DNA of 64,000 nucleotides from Candidatus Cloacimonas acidaminovorans str. Evry. Its GTDB lineage: Bacteria > Cloacimonadota > Cloacimonadia > Cloacimonadales > Cloacimonadaceae. Below, piece after piece: positions 43,605 to 52,697 of the stretch (its first letter is position 1; each line of letters begins with the position of its first letter). A program made the position numbers and the translations under genes. The notes beneath the pieces are model-generated. The model worked only from the letters and a program-made list of their open reading frames with translations, ran no database searches and was not told the origin of the DNA. The stretch covers positions 868,001 to 932,000 of the forward strand of contig NC_020449.1 in assembly GCF_000146065.2 (NCBI RefSeq), read 5' to 3'.

Positions 43605-45292
43605 TGATTAGTGTATATGGCTTTTATGGAATCAATATTTACCTCATCAATATATTCCTTATTCATAAAGCGATCGGCATATTCTTTGTAAAGTCCGCTA
43701 TCCAAAAAGAAATTTACTAGGTCTTTATCCAGATGACCTTCCTTAACCATATAACCCATAATATTTAATGACTCGCTTAAGGTCTTGGCTGTTTTATAGG
43801 GTCTATCGGAAGCGGTTAATGCTTCAAAGATATCTGCTACAGCTAAAATACGGGACTGCAAAGGTAATTTTTCCGCTGTATAGCCATTAGGATAACCCTT
43901 TCCATTGAGCGCTTCATGATGAGTAGCTGCATAGAAAGCTACATTTTCATACTTTTTGGGGAAAGATAGTTGAGAAAGCATTTCCCAGGTGATGGCAACA
44001 TGATCTTGCATAATTTTCATTTCTTCAGGAGTAAATGTTCCTCTGCCACTAATCTGCATATTCTTTTTTTCGTCTTCCGTAAAAATAAAGTAACGCTTTC
44101 CTTCATATTCAAAATTTATCTTTCCGAGTTTTTCCACTTTTTCTAAATCGGCTTTATCAACAAATTCTTTGCCTACATTTACATTGATAAGGAAGTTGGT
44201 TATATTAGCAAGATAATTACGAAAATCCGCGGGCTCCAGTTCGCTGTCTATATTTTGATGGATAAAATCGGCAAATTCATCTTCCTTTAGCTTTAACTGC
44301 AAGCAGGTTAGCAATAGTTCCAGTTTTTCCAAACGCAATTTTACCAGCTCTATGCGGTCACAAATTGTTTCCAGTTTTGTGCTTTTATCCATAATTGCTT
44401 CAGGAGTGACAATTTTACCAACATCGTGCATCCAGCCAGCCATAGAAAGTTCTTTTAGTTCGTTTTCGCTGAATTTGCGTCCCGGGAAATATTTTTCTCC
44501 CTTTTCGTTAATTTTAGTGGCTATCATTTCCGTCAGCATTGCTACGCGGGTTATATGATTGGAAGAGTATTTGGACTTTCTTTCAATGGCACCGGCAATG
44601 GAACGGATAAATTGATTCAATAGTTCTTCCAAATTCTCAATCAGTTTTTTATTGGAAAGAGCAATAGCTGCCTGCGAAGCAAGCGAAGAAAGCATTGTTT
44701 TATGCTCATCGGTAAAAGAAACGATGTTTCCTTCTTCATCCATAGCATTGATGAATTGAATCACCCCTAAAACAGTATCCTCATGATTTTTTAAGGGTAT
44801 AGTTAGCATTGACTTACAGCGATAGTTATTTTCTCTATCGGTCTTCATAGTTCCGCTCACATCGTAGCCCTCCGCTTTGTATACATCAGCGAAACATAAG
44901 CTTTGTTTGTGATGATAAACATTGGTAACGATTTTGTTATCTACCGGATTGCCTTTTTCATCGTAAAGGTCAATGCTTTTCCAGTTTACGGGTCCCCGCG
45001 TTCCTCCCTTGCGTAAATTTAAGGTAGCATTATACACAATTTCAAACTGAAGTTTGGTGGCATCCTCATTAACCGTATAAATTGTGGCAGCATCGGCTCG
45101 GGTAAAGGAAATTCCTTCTTCCAGAATCATATCAAATATTTTATCCAAGTCGGTTTCTGAAGAAAGTGATTCGCCAATACGCGTTAACCTTTGAATATGT
45201 AATAATTGCTCCTCAGCCAAATTAGTGATGCTTTCTACAACACTATTGAGCATTTTGTTGATTTGATAGTTGCTACTAAAATTGTAACTCAT
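43601..45292 (-). CDS. GAF-HD-GYP domain protein (putative c-di-GMP phosphodiesterase) with insertion
   Basis: A 563-residue cytosolic signalling protein. A GAF sensor domain spans about 38-215, with a conserved region around CKSMLTIPLKN and GVIQFINA. An HD-GYP domain follows at about 228-500: H289-D290 in MHDVGKIVTPEAIMDK, H458-H459-E460, then G466-Y467-P468 (NGKGYPNG) and ADIFEALTASDRPYK. HD-GYP enzymes hydrolyse c-di-GMP. Unusually about 110 extra residues (about 308-416, including the coiled-coil-like CDRIELVKLRLEKLELLL) separate the HD block from the RGTFTPEEMKIMQDH block, which is normally adjacent. Metal-site residues appear intact. Confidence 0.9.
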   Translation of the reverse strand: MSYNFSSNYQINKMLNSVVESITNLAEEQLLHIQRLTRIGESLSSETDLDKIFDMILEEGISFTRADAATIYTVNEDATKLQFEIVYNATLNLRKGGTRGPVNWKSIDLYDEKGNPVDNKIVTNVYHHKQSLCFADVYKAEGYDVSGTMKTDRENNYRCKSMLTIPLKNHEDTVLGVIQFINAMDEEGNIVSFTDEHKTMLSSLASQAAIALSNKKLIENLEELLNQFIRSIAGAIERKSKYSSNHITRVAMLTEMIATKINEKGEKYFPGRKFSENELKELSMAGWMHDVGKIVTPEAIMDKSTKLETICDRIELVKLRLEKLELLLTCLQLKLKEDEFADFIHQNIDSELEPADFRNYLANITNFLINVNVGKEFVDKADLEKVEKLGKINFEYEGKRYFIFTEDEKKNMQISGRGTFTPEEMKIMQDHVAITWEMLSQLSFPKKYENVAFYAATHHEALNGKGYPNGYTAEKLPLQSRILAVADIFEALTASDRPYKTAKTLSESLNIMGYMVKEGHLDKDLVNFFLDSGLYKEYADRFMNKEYIDEVNIDSIKAIYTNQ

Positions 45293-45304
45293 TTTTATTT
45301 ACTC

Positions 45305-45931
45305 CTAAATTCGTTTAAATAACATATATTGTGGCTCAAAGCCCTGTCGCCTTTGTTCGGATTCATACCAGGTGGGAATATGTTCTTCAAAAGGTGATTC
45401 TTTAAGCATAAGTTCTTCATAGACGGATATAAAACTGGGATGAGCTAAAAACTCATCTAAAATCCAGGTAGCATAATCGCTATTATCAGTGGTGATTTGA
45501 ACTTGAGCTAGCGGTTTTAAAATCATTGCCAGAGAACTCAAAAATTCCTGTTGAATTAAACGACGGCGATGATGTTTGCGTTTGGGCCAGGGATCAGGAT
45601 ATTGAATAAAAACCCCGGAAACCGATTCTGCAGGAAATAGCTGGCAGATTGAATTATCAACATACAAACGCATAAGACGCACATTGGGGTTTTGTTCCGG
45701 CGTTAATTTCTTGAGTGTGTTGTTGATTCTTTTTTCCGCCGCTTCCAAACCGATATAATTGTATTCCGGATGCAGAATGGAGTAGCGGGCAATAAATTCA
45801 CCCTTGCCACAACCGATTTCCAGATACAAGGAATGGGAATTATGAAACAAATCAACCGGATTCAGGCATATAAATTTGCCCTCTTCATTTATCTGCGGTT
45901 TGATAACAAAGAAATTCCGATCAGAAATCAT
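45305..45931 (-). CDS. trmB: tRNA (guanine(46)-N7)-methyltransferase TrmB
   Basis: A 208-residue Rossmann methyltransferase. SLYLEIGCGKGEF is the SAM loop, YIGLEAAEKRINNTLKK follows, and IQYPDPWPKRKHHRRRLIQ is the signature catalytic segment of TrmB. The protein ends in an ESEQRRQGFEPQYMLFKR tail normal for the family. It makes m7G46 in the tRNA variable loop. It overlaps the upstream membrane-protein gene by 11 bp and is followed by the HD-GYP gene. Confidence 0.96.
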   Translation of the reverse strand: MISDRNFFVIKPQINEEGKFICLNPVDLFHNSHSLYLEIGCGKGEFIARYSILHPEYNYIGLEAAEKRINNTLKKLTPEQNPNVRLMRLYVDNSICQLFPAESVSGVFIQYPDPWPKRKHHRRRLIQQEFLSSLAMILKPLAQVQITTDNSDYATWILDEFLAHPSFISVYEELMLKESPFEEHIPTWYESEQRRQGFEPQYMLFKRI

Positions 45932-46541
45932 CGTCTTCTTCGTCCTCCCTCAGGTTTTTACTCTCTTCCTTAATATCTTTGCGGGTTATAATTAAAATAG
46001 CCAGCGAAATGCCAACACCAATGAAAATAAATAAGACCAAGGCATTAAGAAAATAATCCATAAAAGTATTTGCCCCTTTTGCCTGCTTCAAAAGGGACAT
46101 TAAGAGCTTAAAATAGACACCTAAAACCAAAGCCGAAGCAACTGAAAAAATTAAAGTCCGTATTGTGATTAGGGTTTTGGAAAAATAAGTATAACGCAAA
46201 ATCAGCCACAACACAAAACCGCAAACCAGATTGAGCAGAAAAAGTAAAAATAAACTGAGCTCCACTTTAAAGCGAAGTAGCATTAAAAGACCGTATAAAA
46301 GCGGTATAAAAATTTGTAAACCCAATAATACATTTTTAGGAAGACAGCTGTAACCAAAAGCTAATGCTCCAATAAAAAAACTGAGAGCAAAATATAATTC
46401 TGCCTGACTGATGCCTCTACCACCCGAATTATCAGTAAAGTCAATAAAACTTCCCGAAAAAAGCAACCCCCCTAAGATTGCTGCTATTATCGGAAAAAAG
46501 AGCAGTAATAAATCCCTCGGTAATATCTTTGTGCGTTCCAT
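45921..46541 (-). CDS. Uncharacterised membrane protein with six predicted helices
   Basis: A 206-residue protein that I do not recognise. Hydrophobic stretches at about residues 10-30, 48-66, 70-90, 95-115, 125-148 and 162-185 suggest six membrane helices. The C-terminal end is cytosolic-type and strongly acidic (EESKNLREDEEDDDF). No signal peptide, His cluster or known motif is seen. It overlaps trmB by 11 bp and is divergent from ftsY (140 bp apart). Conservation outside the group is unknown to me. Confidence 0.65.
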   Translation of the reverse strand: MERTKILPRDLLLLFFPIIAAILGGLLFSGSFIDFTDNSGGRGISQAELYFALSFFIGALAFGYSCLPKNVLLGLQIFIPLLYGLLMLLRFKVELSLFLLFLLNLVCGFVLWLILRYTYFSKTLITIRTLIFSVASALVLGVYFKLLMSLLKQAKGANTFMDYFLNALVLFIFIGVGISLAILIITRKDIKEESKNLREDEEDDDF

Positions 46542-46681
46542 GCAAAACCTTCATTTTTGTTTTCTGAACTGCATTCAGAACAGGGCTGAAACAAATTTAT
46601 ATTGACTTCCAGCCCCTAAATACAAATTTAACGCAGTTGCTTATAATGTCAACAATAATAATTAAAAATGGAGATAAAAAA

Positions 46682-47611
46682 GTGCTAAACATCGTTAAAA
46701 ACCTGAAAGAGAAGCTCGCTAAAACCAATAGCAATTTTATGGGAAAAATAACTGAGACCGTTAAAAAACGCAAAGTTGTTGATGAAGAAATGCTTGCGGA
46801 AATTGAAGAAATTCTGCTTAGCTGTGATACCGGAATAGAAATGACAGATATTATTTTAACCCGCTTTAAAGAACAGCTGAAAAAGGATAAAGTTACCGAC
46901 CCGGAAATTGCTCAGATTTATCTTACAGATGTAATGAGAGATATCCTGCTGGCGGAAAATGAAGAAACACCCGATTTTTTTGCCGAACCGCAAGCAAAAC
47001 CTTATGTGGTTGTCTTCGTAGGTGTAAACGGTACTGGCAAAACCACTACCATCGGCAAAGTTGCCTATAAATTTAACCAAATGGGAAAAAAGGTTTTAAT
47101 CGTTGCTGGAGATACTTTCCGTGCTGCCGCTATTGAACAAATAGCTATTTGGGCTGAAAGAGCAGGTGTGCCAATTGTTCGTTCGCAACCGGATAGCGAT
47201 CCTGCCGCTATTATCTATGATGGTGTTCATTCCGCTCTGGCACGTGGCTATGATGTTGTTTTAATTGATACTGCAGGCAGACAACATACCAAAGATAATT
47301 TGATGAAGGAACTGACCAAAATTGAACGCACTATCCAGAAACTTATTCCTGATGCACCTCACGAAGTGATTTTAGTTGTAGATGCCACAACGGGACAAAA
47401 TGCCGTTTCCCAAGCTCATAATTTTGATAAAGCAATGAAATTAACCGGAATTGCTCTCACTAAATATGACGGAACTTCCAAAGGAGGTATTATTTTTAAC
47501 CTGAAATATAATTTGCAATTACCGGTTAAACTTTTAGGCGTTGGAGAAGGGATTGAGGATTTGCTGCCGTTTAAAGCTGTGCCGTTTGTGAAAGCGTTCT
47601 TTGAAGAATAA
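46682..47611 (+). CDS. ftsY: Signal recognition particle receptor FtsY
   Basis: A 309-residue SRP-type GTPase that receives ribosome-nascent-chain-SRP complexes at the membrane. It lacks the long acidic A domain of E. coli and opens with the N domain (NIVKNLKEKLAKTNSNFMGK). The G domain has the G1 loop GVNGTGKTTTIGKVA, G2/I-box DTFRAAAIEQ, G3 DTAGRQ, G4 TKYD and closing GTSKGG. The GTG at 46682 is preferred (GGAG 8 bp upstream). In-frame TTG (46637) and ATG (46646) codons lie upstream but have no ribosome site. It is divergent from the membrane-protein gene. Confidence 0.95.
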   Translation: MLNIVKNLKEKLAKTNSNFMGKITETVKKRKVVDEEMLAEIEEILLSCDTGIEMTDIILTRFKEQLKKDKVTDPEIAQIYLTDVMRDILLAENEETPDFFAEPQAKPYVVVFVGVNGTGKTTTIGKVAYKFNQMGKKVLIVAGDTFRAAAIEQIAIWAERAGVPIVRSQPDSDPAAIIYDGVHSALARGYDVVLIDTAGRQHTKDNLMKELTKIERTIQKLIPDAPHEVILVVDATTGQNAVSQAHNFDKAMKLTGIALTKYDGTSKGGIIFNLKYNLQLPVKLLGVGEGIEDLLPFKAVPFVKAFFEE

Positions 47612-48444
47612 AGATTTTTTCACATAGAGAAAAAGAGAATGCGTAGCCGGAGGATGCTGTTCCTTCGCAAGAAAGTGAAAAGGTGGAAAATTGGAAAAGT
47701 GGAAAGGTGGAAAAGTGAAAAGGTGAAACATGGTTTGGACATCGTAAAAAAAAGGATGCGGAGCTACGGCTACACAAATAATAATTTTTTCCGTTTGCTT
47801 CCCCGCTAGAGTATTGAATGCTCATCATAAATGTATGAAAGAGTTCTTAAACTTTTTTTCTGTGCATATAAACAGAGATATTTGTGCCATTTGAGAGGAC
47901 AGTAGGGAAGGAGAAGGTTTTAATATATATATCGGCTTAAAAGGCGTAAATATTTTTTATCTTATGTGGATTTCCGCTTTCTCAGGAATAAAAAATGGCT
48001 TATCCTGCAAAAAATTATATATGTCATCATTAGTCCTCATCACTAAACGAATTTGAGATAAGGGTGAAAGTTATATAAGCGATGACGACTCCTGACTTAA
48101 TTTTCACCTTTCGCCTAATTAAGCTCTCACAGATAACACAGATAACACAGATTAGATTTTATAATTTTAAGTTAAACCCACAATTAAGTTCCTGTGTTTC
48201 ACTTTTTCACTTTTTCACCTAATTAAGCTCTCACAGATAACACAGATAACACAGATTAGATTTTATAATTTTAAGTTAAACCCACAATTAAGTTCCTGTG
48301 TTTCACTTTTTCACTTTTTCACCTAATTAAGCTCTCACAGATAACACAGATAACACAGATTTTAATTTTATAATTTTAGGTTAAACCCACAATTTAGTTC
48401 CTGTGTTTCACTTTTTCACCTTTTCACTTTTTCACCGTTCACCC
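47612..48444. other. Repeat-rich gap after ftsY
   Basis: No gene supported. It begins with the GCCGGAGGATGCTGTTCCT element (about 47645-47663) and a run of purine 9-bp-type words ('AAAGGTGGAAAATTGGAAAA', 'GTGGAAAGGTGGAAAAGTG', 47672-47727). The middle (47760-48110) has nothing that I recognise. Three 104-bp tandem units (48121-48432) complete the gap. Confidence 0.6.
48121..48432 (+). repeat. Three tandem 104-bp units
   Basis: Copies begin at 48121, 48225 and 48329 (AAGCTCTCACAGATAACACA). Each has three CACAGATAA-type 9-mers, ATTTTATAATTTTAAGTTAA, CCCACAATTAAGTTCCTGTG and TTTCACTTTTTCAC. Copies 1 and 2 are nearly identical and copy 3 differs at a few sites. A single copy lies upstream of the dcw promoter at 36794-36900. 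Confidence 0.92.
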
Positions 48445-48756
48445 TTAGCTCTTGGGCTCCGGCTTAAACCCTACCGGTTTATTATCCTGCTGACCGTAAA
48501 TTTTGATTTCCCCAAACTGGCTTTCGTAGGAATCTATGTTTTTCTCTAAAAGCTGCATCAATTGCTTGGCATGCGAGGGAGTCATCAAAACCCGGGTATA
48601 AATTCTGGCATCCGGAATTCCTGGAAGTATTCTTCCGCAATCCATAATAAATTCGGAAGGAGAATTGGTAATAACGAAAAAATTGGCATAAGTGCCTTCT
48701 CCGACCTTTTCGTCAATCTTAATCTGAATTTGATTCTGAGGTGGCTGATTGGACAT
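48445..48756 (-). CDS. DUF3467 small protein
   Basis: A 103-residue protein of the DUF3467 type. IKIDEKVGEGTYANFFVITN, SPSEFIMDCGRILPG and YTRVLMTPSHAKQLMQLLEKNI are the family's conserved segments. Its role is not known to me; the size and single-domain form match relatives in many Gram-negative genomes. It has an upstream AGGAGAACAAAATG start. It stands alone on the minus strand between ftsY and the large secreted protein, flanked on both sides by repeats. Confidence 0.88.
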   Translation of the reverse strand: MSNQPPQNQIQIKIDEKVGEGTYANFFVITNSPSEFIMDCGRILPGIPDARIYTRVLMTPSHAKQLMQLLEKNIDSYESQFGEIKIYGQQDNKPVGFKPEPKS

Positions 48757-48861
48757 TTTGTTCTCCTGTTTAGGTATATTTTATTGTTTCCTTGTTGGAG
48801 GAAGCCCTTATTTTGTCAATCAAAAATGAAAAAATGGGCTCTCACAGATTTTAATTAATAA

Positions 48862-49060
48862 TAGGTAGGGGATGAACAGGATGATTAGGATTTGAGGGAT
48901 TTTTTTTGACAATAGGTAGGGGATGAACAGGATGATTGGGATTTGAGGGATTTTTTTTTGATAATAGGTAGGGGATGAACAGGATGATTGGGATTTGAGG
49001 GATTTTTTTTGATAATAGGTAGGGGATGAACAGGATGATTGGGATTTGAGGGATTTTTTT
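48862..49060 (+). repeat. Four tandem ~50-bp GGATGAACAGGAT units
   Basis: Each unit starts AATAGGTAGGGGATGAACAG and continues GATGATTGGGATTTGAGGGA with a T7-9 tract. The reverse complement, more diverged, occurs near 52510-52565 and 54222-54270 (CCCTTTAATCCTATTCATTCC, CAGACCTATTA). No protein-coding signal. Confidence 0.85.
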
Positions 49061-49087
49061 ATTTGATAATAAAATGTAATTACAAAA

Positions 49088-49160
49088 AAGCTCGGAGAGC
49101 GAAACAATGATAGCGATGGGTGCGTAAGCCCCTCGTTGAATGAAAGCCCCGACTTTTTTT
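49088..49160 (+). repeat. Palindromic interspersed repeat family A, copy 5
   Basis: Reads AGCTCGGAGAGCGAAACAAT, GATAGCGATGGGTGCGTAAG, CCCCTCGTTGAATGAAAGCC, CCGACTTTTTTT. Confidence 0.75.
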
Positions 49161-49193
49161 CTATTTTATATTTTTACCTTTCCTGGTTCAACC

Positions 49194-49252
49194 AAAGCCC
49201 CAAAGAGCGAAACAATAATGTAGAAGGTGGCGTAAGCCCCTCGTTAAAATGA
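49194..49252 (+). repeat. Palindromic interspersed repeat family A, copy 6
   Basis: Reads AAAGCCCCAAAGAGCGAAAC, AATAATGTAGAAGGTGGCGT, AAGCCCCTCG. It is a direct-orientation neighbour of copy 5, as copies 3 and 4 are of each other. Confidence 0.75.
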
Positions 49253-49427
49253 AAATTTGTTTCACGCAGATAACGCAGATAACGCAGATTGAATTAGCAA
49301 TACGGATTTGATGGATTATGCTGATTAACATATTTAATAATTCTTCCTTTTTCTCGGTTTTATCGGTGTTCTCTGTATTCTCGGTGTAAAAAAATTGCTT
49401 GAAATATGAAAATTCCTTAAAAAAAAG

Positions 49428-49457
49428 CTTGACAAGATTTGGAGAACTTTTTATCCG
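49428..49457 (+). promoter_or_regulatory. Weak promoter candidate for the 905-aa gene
   Basis: TTGACA (49428-49433) with TATCCG (49452-49457) 18 bp later. The -10 is poor. The leader would be about 50 nt to the AAAAGGAGAG ribosome site before ATG 49515. Confidence 0.35.
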
Positions 49458-49514
49458 TATCTTATGAATGAAATGATAATATTCTGTTTTCATAATAAAT
49501 AAAAGGAGAGAAAA

Positions 49515-52232
49515 ATGAAAAAGCTACTTTTCATATTTACATTATGCTTATGTACGATAGGTATAAGTTGGGGACAAACAGTTTTCTTTAGTGAAACCTT
49601 TGGTTCAGTAAGTGCTACTACATCAATTGCTACACACGAAACTAACAATGGTTTTGATAATGATGACGCAACATTTACAGGAACTGCGGATATAAGAAAT
49701 ACTAATCCTTCATCTGGATATACTGGAGCATCAGGACTTGCAAATGTCTTTTTTACAAATACTGTAGGTAAATATTTATTAATAGAAGGCATTAATTCTT
49801 CTTCCTATTCTAATATTAGTATGTCTTTAGGACATCATAAAAATACAACTGCAGGTAATAATGAATTAAGTATTGAAGTTAGTTCAGATGGTACTAATTG
49901 GAATTCATTAACATATTCCAGACCAACAGGTACTGGAACTGCAGTATGGTTACTTATTACACCCTCTGGAACTATTCCAGCTGCCCAAAATTTGCGTATT
50001 AGATTTACACAAACTAGTACAGGTCCTCAATTTAGAATAGATGATATTAAATTAACAGGAACCGCTGCTAGCACTCCAACAATCACAGTAAATCCTGCAA
50101 CGCTTTCCGGTTTTAGTTATGTTCAGGGTAGCGGACCTTCAAGTGAGAAGACCTTTACGGTTCAAGGTTCTAATTTAACGGCTGATATCAATATTACGGT
50201 ACCAACAAGCCCTGCTCAACATTATGAAATTTCTAAAACCAGTGGGGGAACATTCAGTTCTTCTTTAACACTAACTCAAAGTGGAGGCACTGTAAGCGAG
50301 ACCACGATTTATGTGCGTTTGAAAGCAGGGTTAAGTGCAGGTGACTATAATAATGAGACAATAACAGTAAGTTCTACAGGTGCTACCTCTCAAACAGTAA
50401 CCTGCAGTGGAACTGTCTGTAAACCAGAGCCCAGTAATCATTGTACAAATTTTACTGCCGCTAATGGTACAGATCCCAAAACTCAAATTACATTAAGCTG
50501 GACTGACGCAACTGGTAGCATTATTCCTGATGGTTATCTAATTAAAGCAGCTACTGGAGATTATAGTAATATTGTTAATCCTGTAGATGGTACAGCAGAA
50601 ACCGATGAAACTTTAGTAAAAAATATAGCTACAGGTGTTCAAACAGCCACTTTTTCTAATCTGAACAGCAGTACTACCTATTATTTCAAAATATTTCCCT
50701 ATACCAATAGCGGAACAAATATCAATTATAAGACAGATGGAACTATTCCTCAAATAAGTTGGACTACAGCAAGTGGTCCTACTATAGTAGAAATTATTTT
50801 ACCTCAATATATACAAGGTAAAAATGTAACAAATAACCAACGCTTACCTTGGGCTTGCAGATTAAGATTAGAAAATCTGACCGCTAGTGCTACTTATAGA
50901 TATTTTGGACAGTTTGTTGTTTCTACTGATGATGCATCAACAAATGGTGCTGGTATTGGCTGGTTTGTTAATTCAGATAATACTATCTCTCGTAATACTT
51001 CAGTAGGAATGAGCACTGAGGGAGCATATTCGGAATTCACAACTGATGCCAATGGTTCTTATACTGGTTGGTTTATGGGGGAACCATCAGGTAATACAAG
51101 ATTTACTCCCGGAAATAATCTATACTATAGAATTATGCTCAATGATGGTGCGGGAGGATCAAGCGTAACTATGCGTTTAACTACTGCTAATTCCTTTAAG
51201 GTGATCAATTTTGGTACATCGGATGATGTTAACCAGGGAACATTCTTATATGGTGTTTCTCGGTCACCGGCAAAGAACTTTGTGTTTGTTTATGATAATG
51301 TAGAAGGAACTGGAAGACCTATAGCTGGTAGTATTATAGAGGATGATGGATTAGATTTATCAAATGTCACTCAAATACTTCCTTCCTATAAGACGAATGT
51401 TGATAAAGTTGATGGTGCCTGGGGTGTGATAATTCCCAATTCAGTTGGCGCAAAAGGTTTTTCCGGAATCAAACGTATTGAGAGTAGGAATCTTTCCGAT
51501 GGTGATTTATATGCTCAAGCTACAGATAGTGATGGTGTTTGGCCCAGCGGAGTTAATACAGTAAATCCAACGGGGGGAGATGTAACTCCAATAGTTTTAA
51601 GTGAAAATGATGCTACTTTGCCGGTGGAATTATCCGCTTTTATGGCATATATTAATTCCCAGGGTGGGATAACCGTGATGTGGGCAACACAATCCGAAAC
51701 AGGAGTAAATGGTTACTATGTTAATCGGGCAACAGTGAATGACCTGTCTGCAGCAGTGAGGATTAGTTCTTTAATTCCGGCAAGCAATACTTCTCAGCAA
51801 CAGGTTTATGTATATAATGATAATGAACTCTATGAACCCGGCACATATTATTATTGGTTGGAAATTCAGGATATAGATGGAGTAGTTTCTTATTACGGTT
51901 CAAGGAGTGTAACTTTTGGTGGTAGTGGTAATAATGTAACTCCGGAAATTCCATTGGTTACGGGAATTCGTTCAATTTATCCCAATCCTTTTAATCCTTC
52001 GGCTACAATAATGTATGAACTTGAGCAACCGGCAAATGTTAATATTGATATATACAATAACCGCGGCCAGATAGTGCGTAGTTTTGCTATAGGACAAAAA
52101 GAGAAGGGAAGCCATAAATTGCTGTGGGATGGCACAGATAATTCCGGTAGTGCTTGCGGAACGGGGATATATTTTATAAAGATGCAAGCCGGGAAAGAGA
52201 CCTTTGTGAAGAAAGCCGCGTTGGTAAAATGA
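49515..52232 (+). CDS. Large secreted multidomain beta-protein with C-terminal sorting domain
   Basis: A 905-residue extracellular protein. The signal peptide (about 1-20, ending GISWG) is followed by a jelly-roll-like segment (about 20-185) of the kind seen in carbohydrate-binding modules (VGKYLLIEGINSSSYSNISMSLGHH...RIRFTQT...FRIDDIKLTG). A calx-like beta domain (about 188-300), an Fn3-like domain (about 310-425), a central Asn/Thr/Gly-rich region (about 430-690), and an LPVELSAF-type Fn3 (about 705-815) come next. The FlgD-like sorting domain (about 820-905) has IYPNPFNPSATIMYEL and GTGIYFIKM...KKAALVK. No catalytic motif is recognised. A strong terminator hairpin follows the stop. Confidence 0.85.
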   Translation: MKKLLFIFTLCLCTIGISWGQTVFFSETFGSVSATTSIATHETNNGFDNDDATFTGTADIRNTNPSSGYTGASGLANVFFTNTVGKYLLIEGINSSSYSNISMSLGHHKNTTAGNNELSIEVSSDGTNWNSLTYSRPTGTGTAVWLLITPSGTIPAAQNLRIRFTQTSTGPQFRIDDIKLTGTAASTPTITVNPATLSGFSYVQGSGPSSEKTFTVQGSNLTADINITVPTSPAQHYEISKTSGGTFSSSLTLTQSGGTVSETTIYVRLKAGLSAGDYNNETITVSSTGATSQTVTCSGTVCKPEPSNHCTNFTAANGTDPKTQITLSWTDATGSIIPDGYLIKAATGDYSNIVNPVDGTAETDETLVKNIATGVQTATFSNLNSSTTYYFKIFPYTNSGTNINYKTDGTIPQISWTTASGPTIVEIILPQYIQGKNVTNNQRLPWACRLRLENLTASATYRYFGQFVVSTDDASTNGAGIGWFVNSDNTISRNTSVGMSTEGAYSEFTTDANGSYTGWFMGEPSGNTRFTPGNNLYYRIMLNDGAGGSSVTMRLTTANSFKVINFGTSDDVNQGTFLYGVSRSPAKNFVFVYDNVEGTGRPIAGSIIEDDGLDLSNVTQILPSYKTNVDKVDGAWGVIIPNSVGAKGFSGIKRIESRNLSDGDLYAQATDSDGVWPSGVNTVNPTGGDVTPIVLSENDATLPVELSAFMAYINSQGGITVMWATQSETGVNGYYVNRATVNDLSAAVRISSLIPASNTSQQQVYVYNDNELYEPGTYYYWLEIQDIDGVVSYYGSRSVTFGGSGNNVTPEIPLVTGIRSIYPNPFNPSATIMYELEQPANVNIDIYNNRGQIVRSFAIGQKEKGSHKLLWDGTDNSGSACGTGIYFIKMQAGKETFVKKAALVK

Positions 52233-52259
52233 AGAATGTAAAATAGTGAAAGCTAAAAG

Positions 52260-52285
52260 CGGAGGACAGCGTTCCTCCGTTTTTT
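52260..52285 (+). terminator. Intrinsic terminator after the 905-aa gene
   Basis: Stem CGGAGGA (52260-52266) pairs with TCCTCCG (52273-52279) around a 6-nt loop, followed by T6. It is the complete, strong version of a GGAGGA-N6-TCCT element that also follows the DUF4405 gene and ftsY. Confidence 0.88.
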
Positions 52286-52286
52286 C

Positions 52287-52398
52287 TTTCACGCAGATTT
52301 CGCAGATTACGCAGATTTTATTTTTGAATGCCAGAGCTGTTGTTTCACGCAGATTTCGCAGATTACGCAGATTTTATTTTTGAATGCCAGAGCCGTTA
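52287..52398 (+). repeat. Two tandem 56-bp units with CGCAGATTA 9-mers
   Basis: Copies at 52287-52342 and 52343-52398 read TTTCACGCAGATTTCGCAGA, TTACGCAGATTTTATTTTTG, AATGCCAGAGC. They are nearly identical (CTGTTG versus CCGTTA at the end). Each holds three CGCAGATTN 9-mers in step. Confidence 0.88.
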
Positions 52399-52697
52399 AG
52401 GGATATATATACCACATAAGTTTCTGGCAGGTGAAAGTTAACAAGCGACAAATGTTATCTACCCAAGTGAAATAACTTGTAAGCTCCGTATATTTTAAGT
52501 CGTTTTTCCTATTTAATAATCCCTAAAATCCCTTTAATCCTATTCATTCCAGACCTATTATTTTTTTCTCTGTCCCCAGCTCTCAGCCCTATGCTAAATT
52601 TATCCTATTAATATTCAAATCTTCAAAGCTTTGTTTTTGCAATCCTCGTTTCTAAAATCAAATCTGTGTAATCAGTGAAATCTGTGAGAGAAATAGC

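Larger units (their letters stand above)
48757..49514. other. Repeat-rich gap upstream of the 905-aa secreted protein gene
   Basis: No gene supported. It contains four tandem units of about 50 bp (48862-49060), two family A copies (49088-49160, 49194-49252), CACGCAGATAACGCAGATAA 9-bp words (49261-49290) and TCGGTGTTCTCTGTATTCTC words (49358-49385). A weak promoter for the secreted protein may follow. A long frame on the minus strand merely reads through the tandem repeat. Confidence 0.65.

Noticed and set aside
46637-47611. 324-residue form of ftsY starting at TTG
   Set aside because: No ribosome site; GTG at 46682 has GGAG 8 bp upstream and the N domain starts there.
48121-48432. CRISPR-like array
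   Set aside because: The 104-bp units are contiguous, with no unique spacers of regular length, and no cas gene is present.
48820-49107. Minus-strand frame with repeated QSSCSSPTYYQKK units
   Set aside because: The protein repeat simply reads the four ~50-bp DNA repeats; no start signal and no homologous coding use of the family elsewhere.
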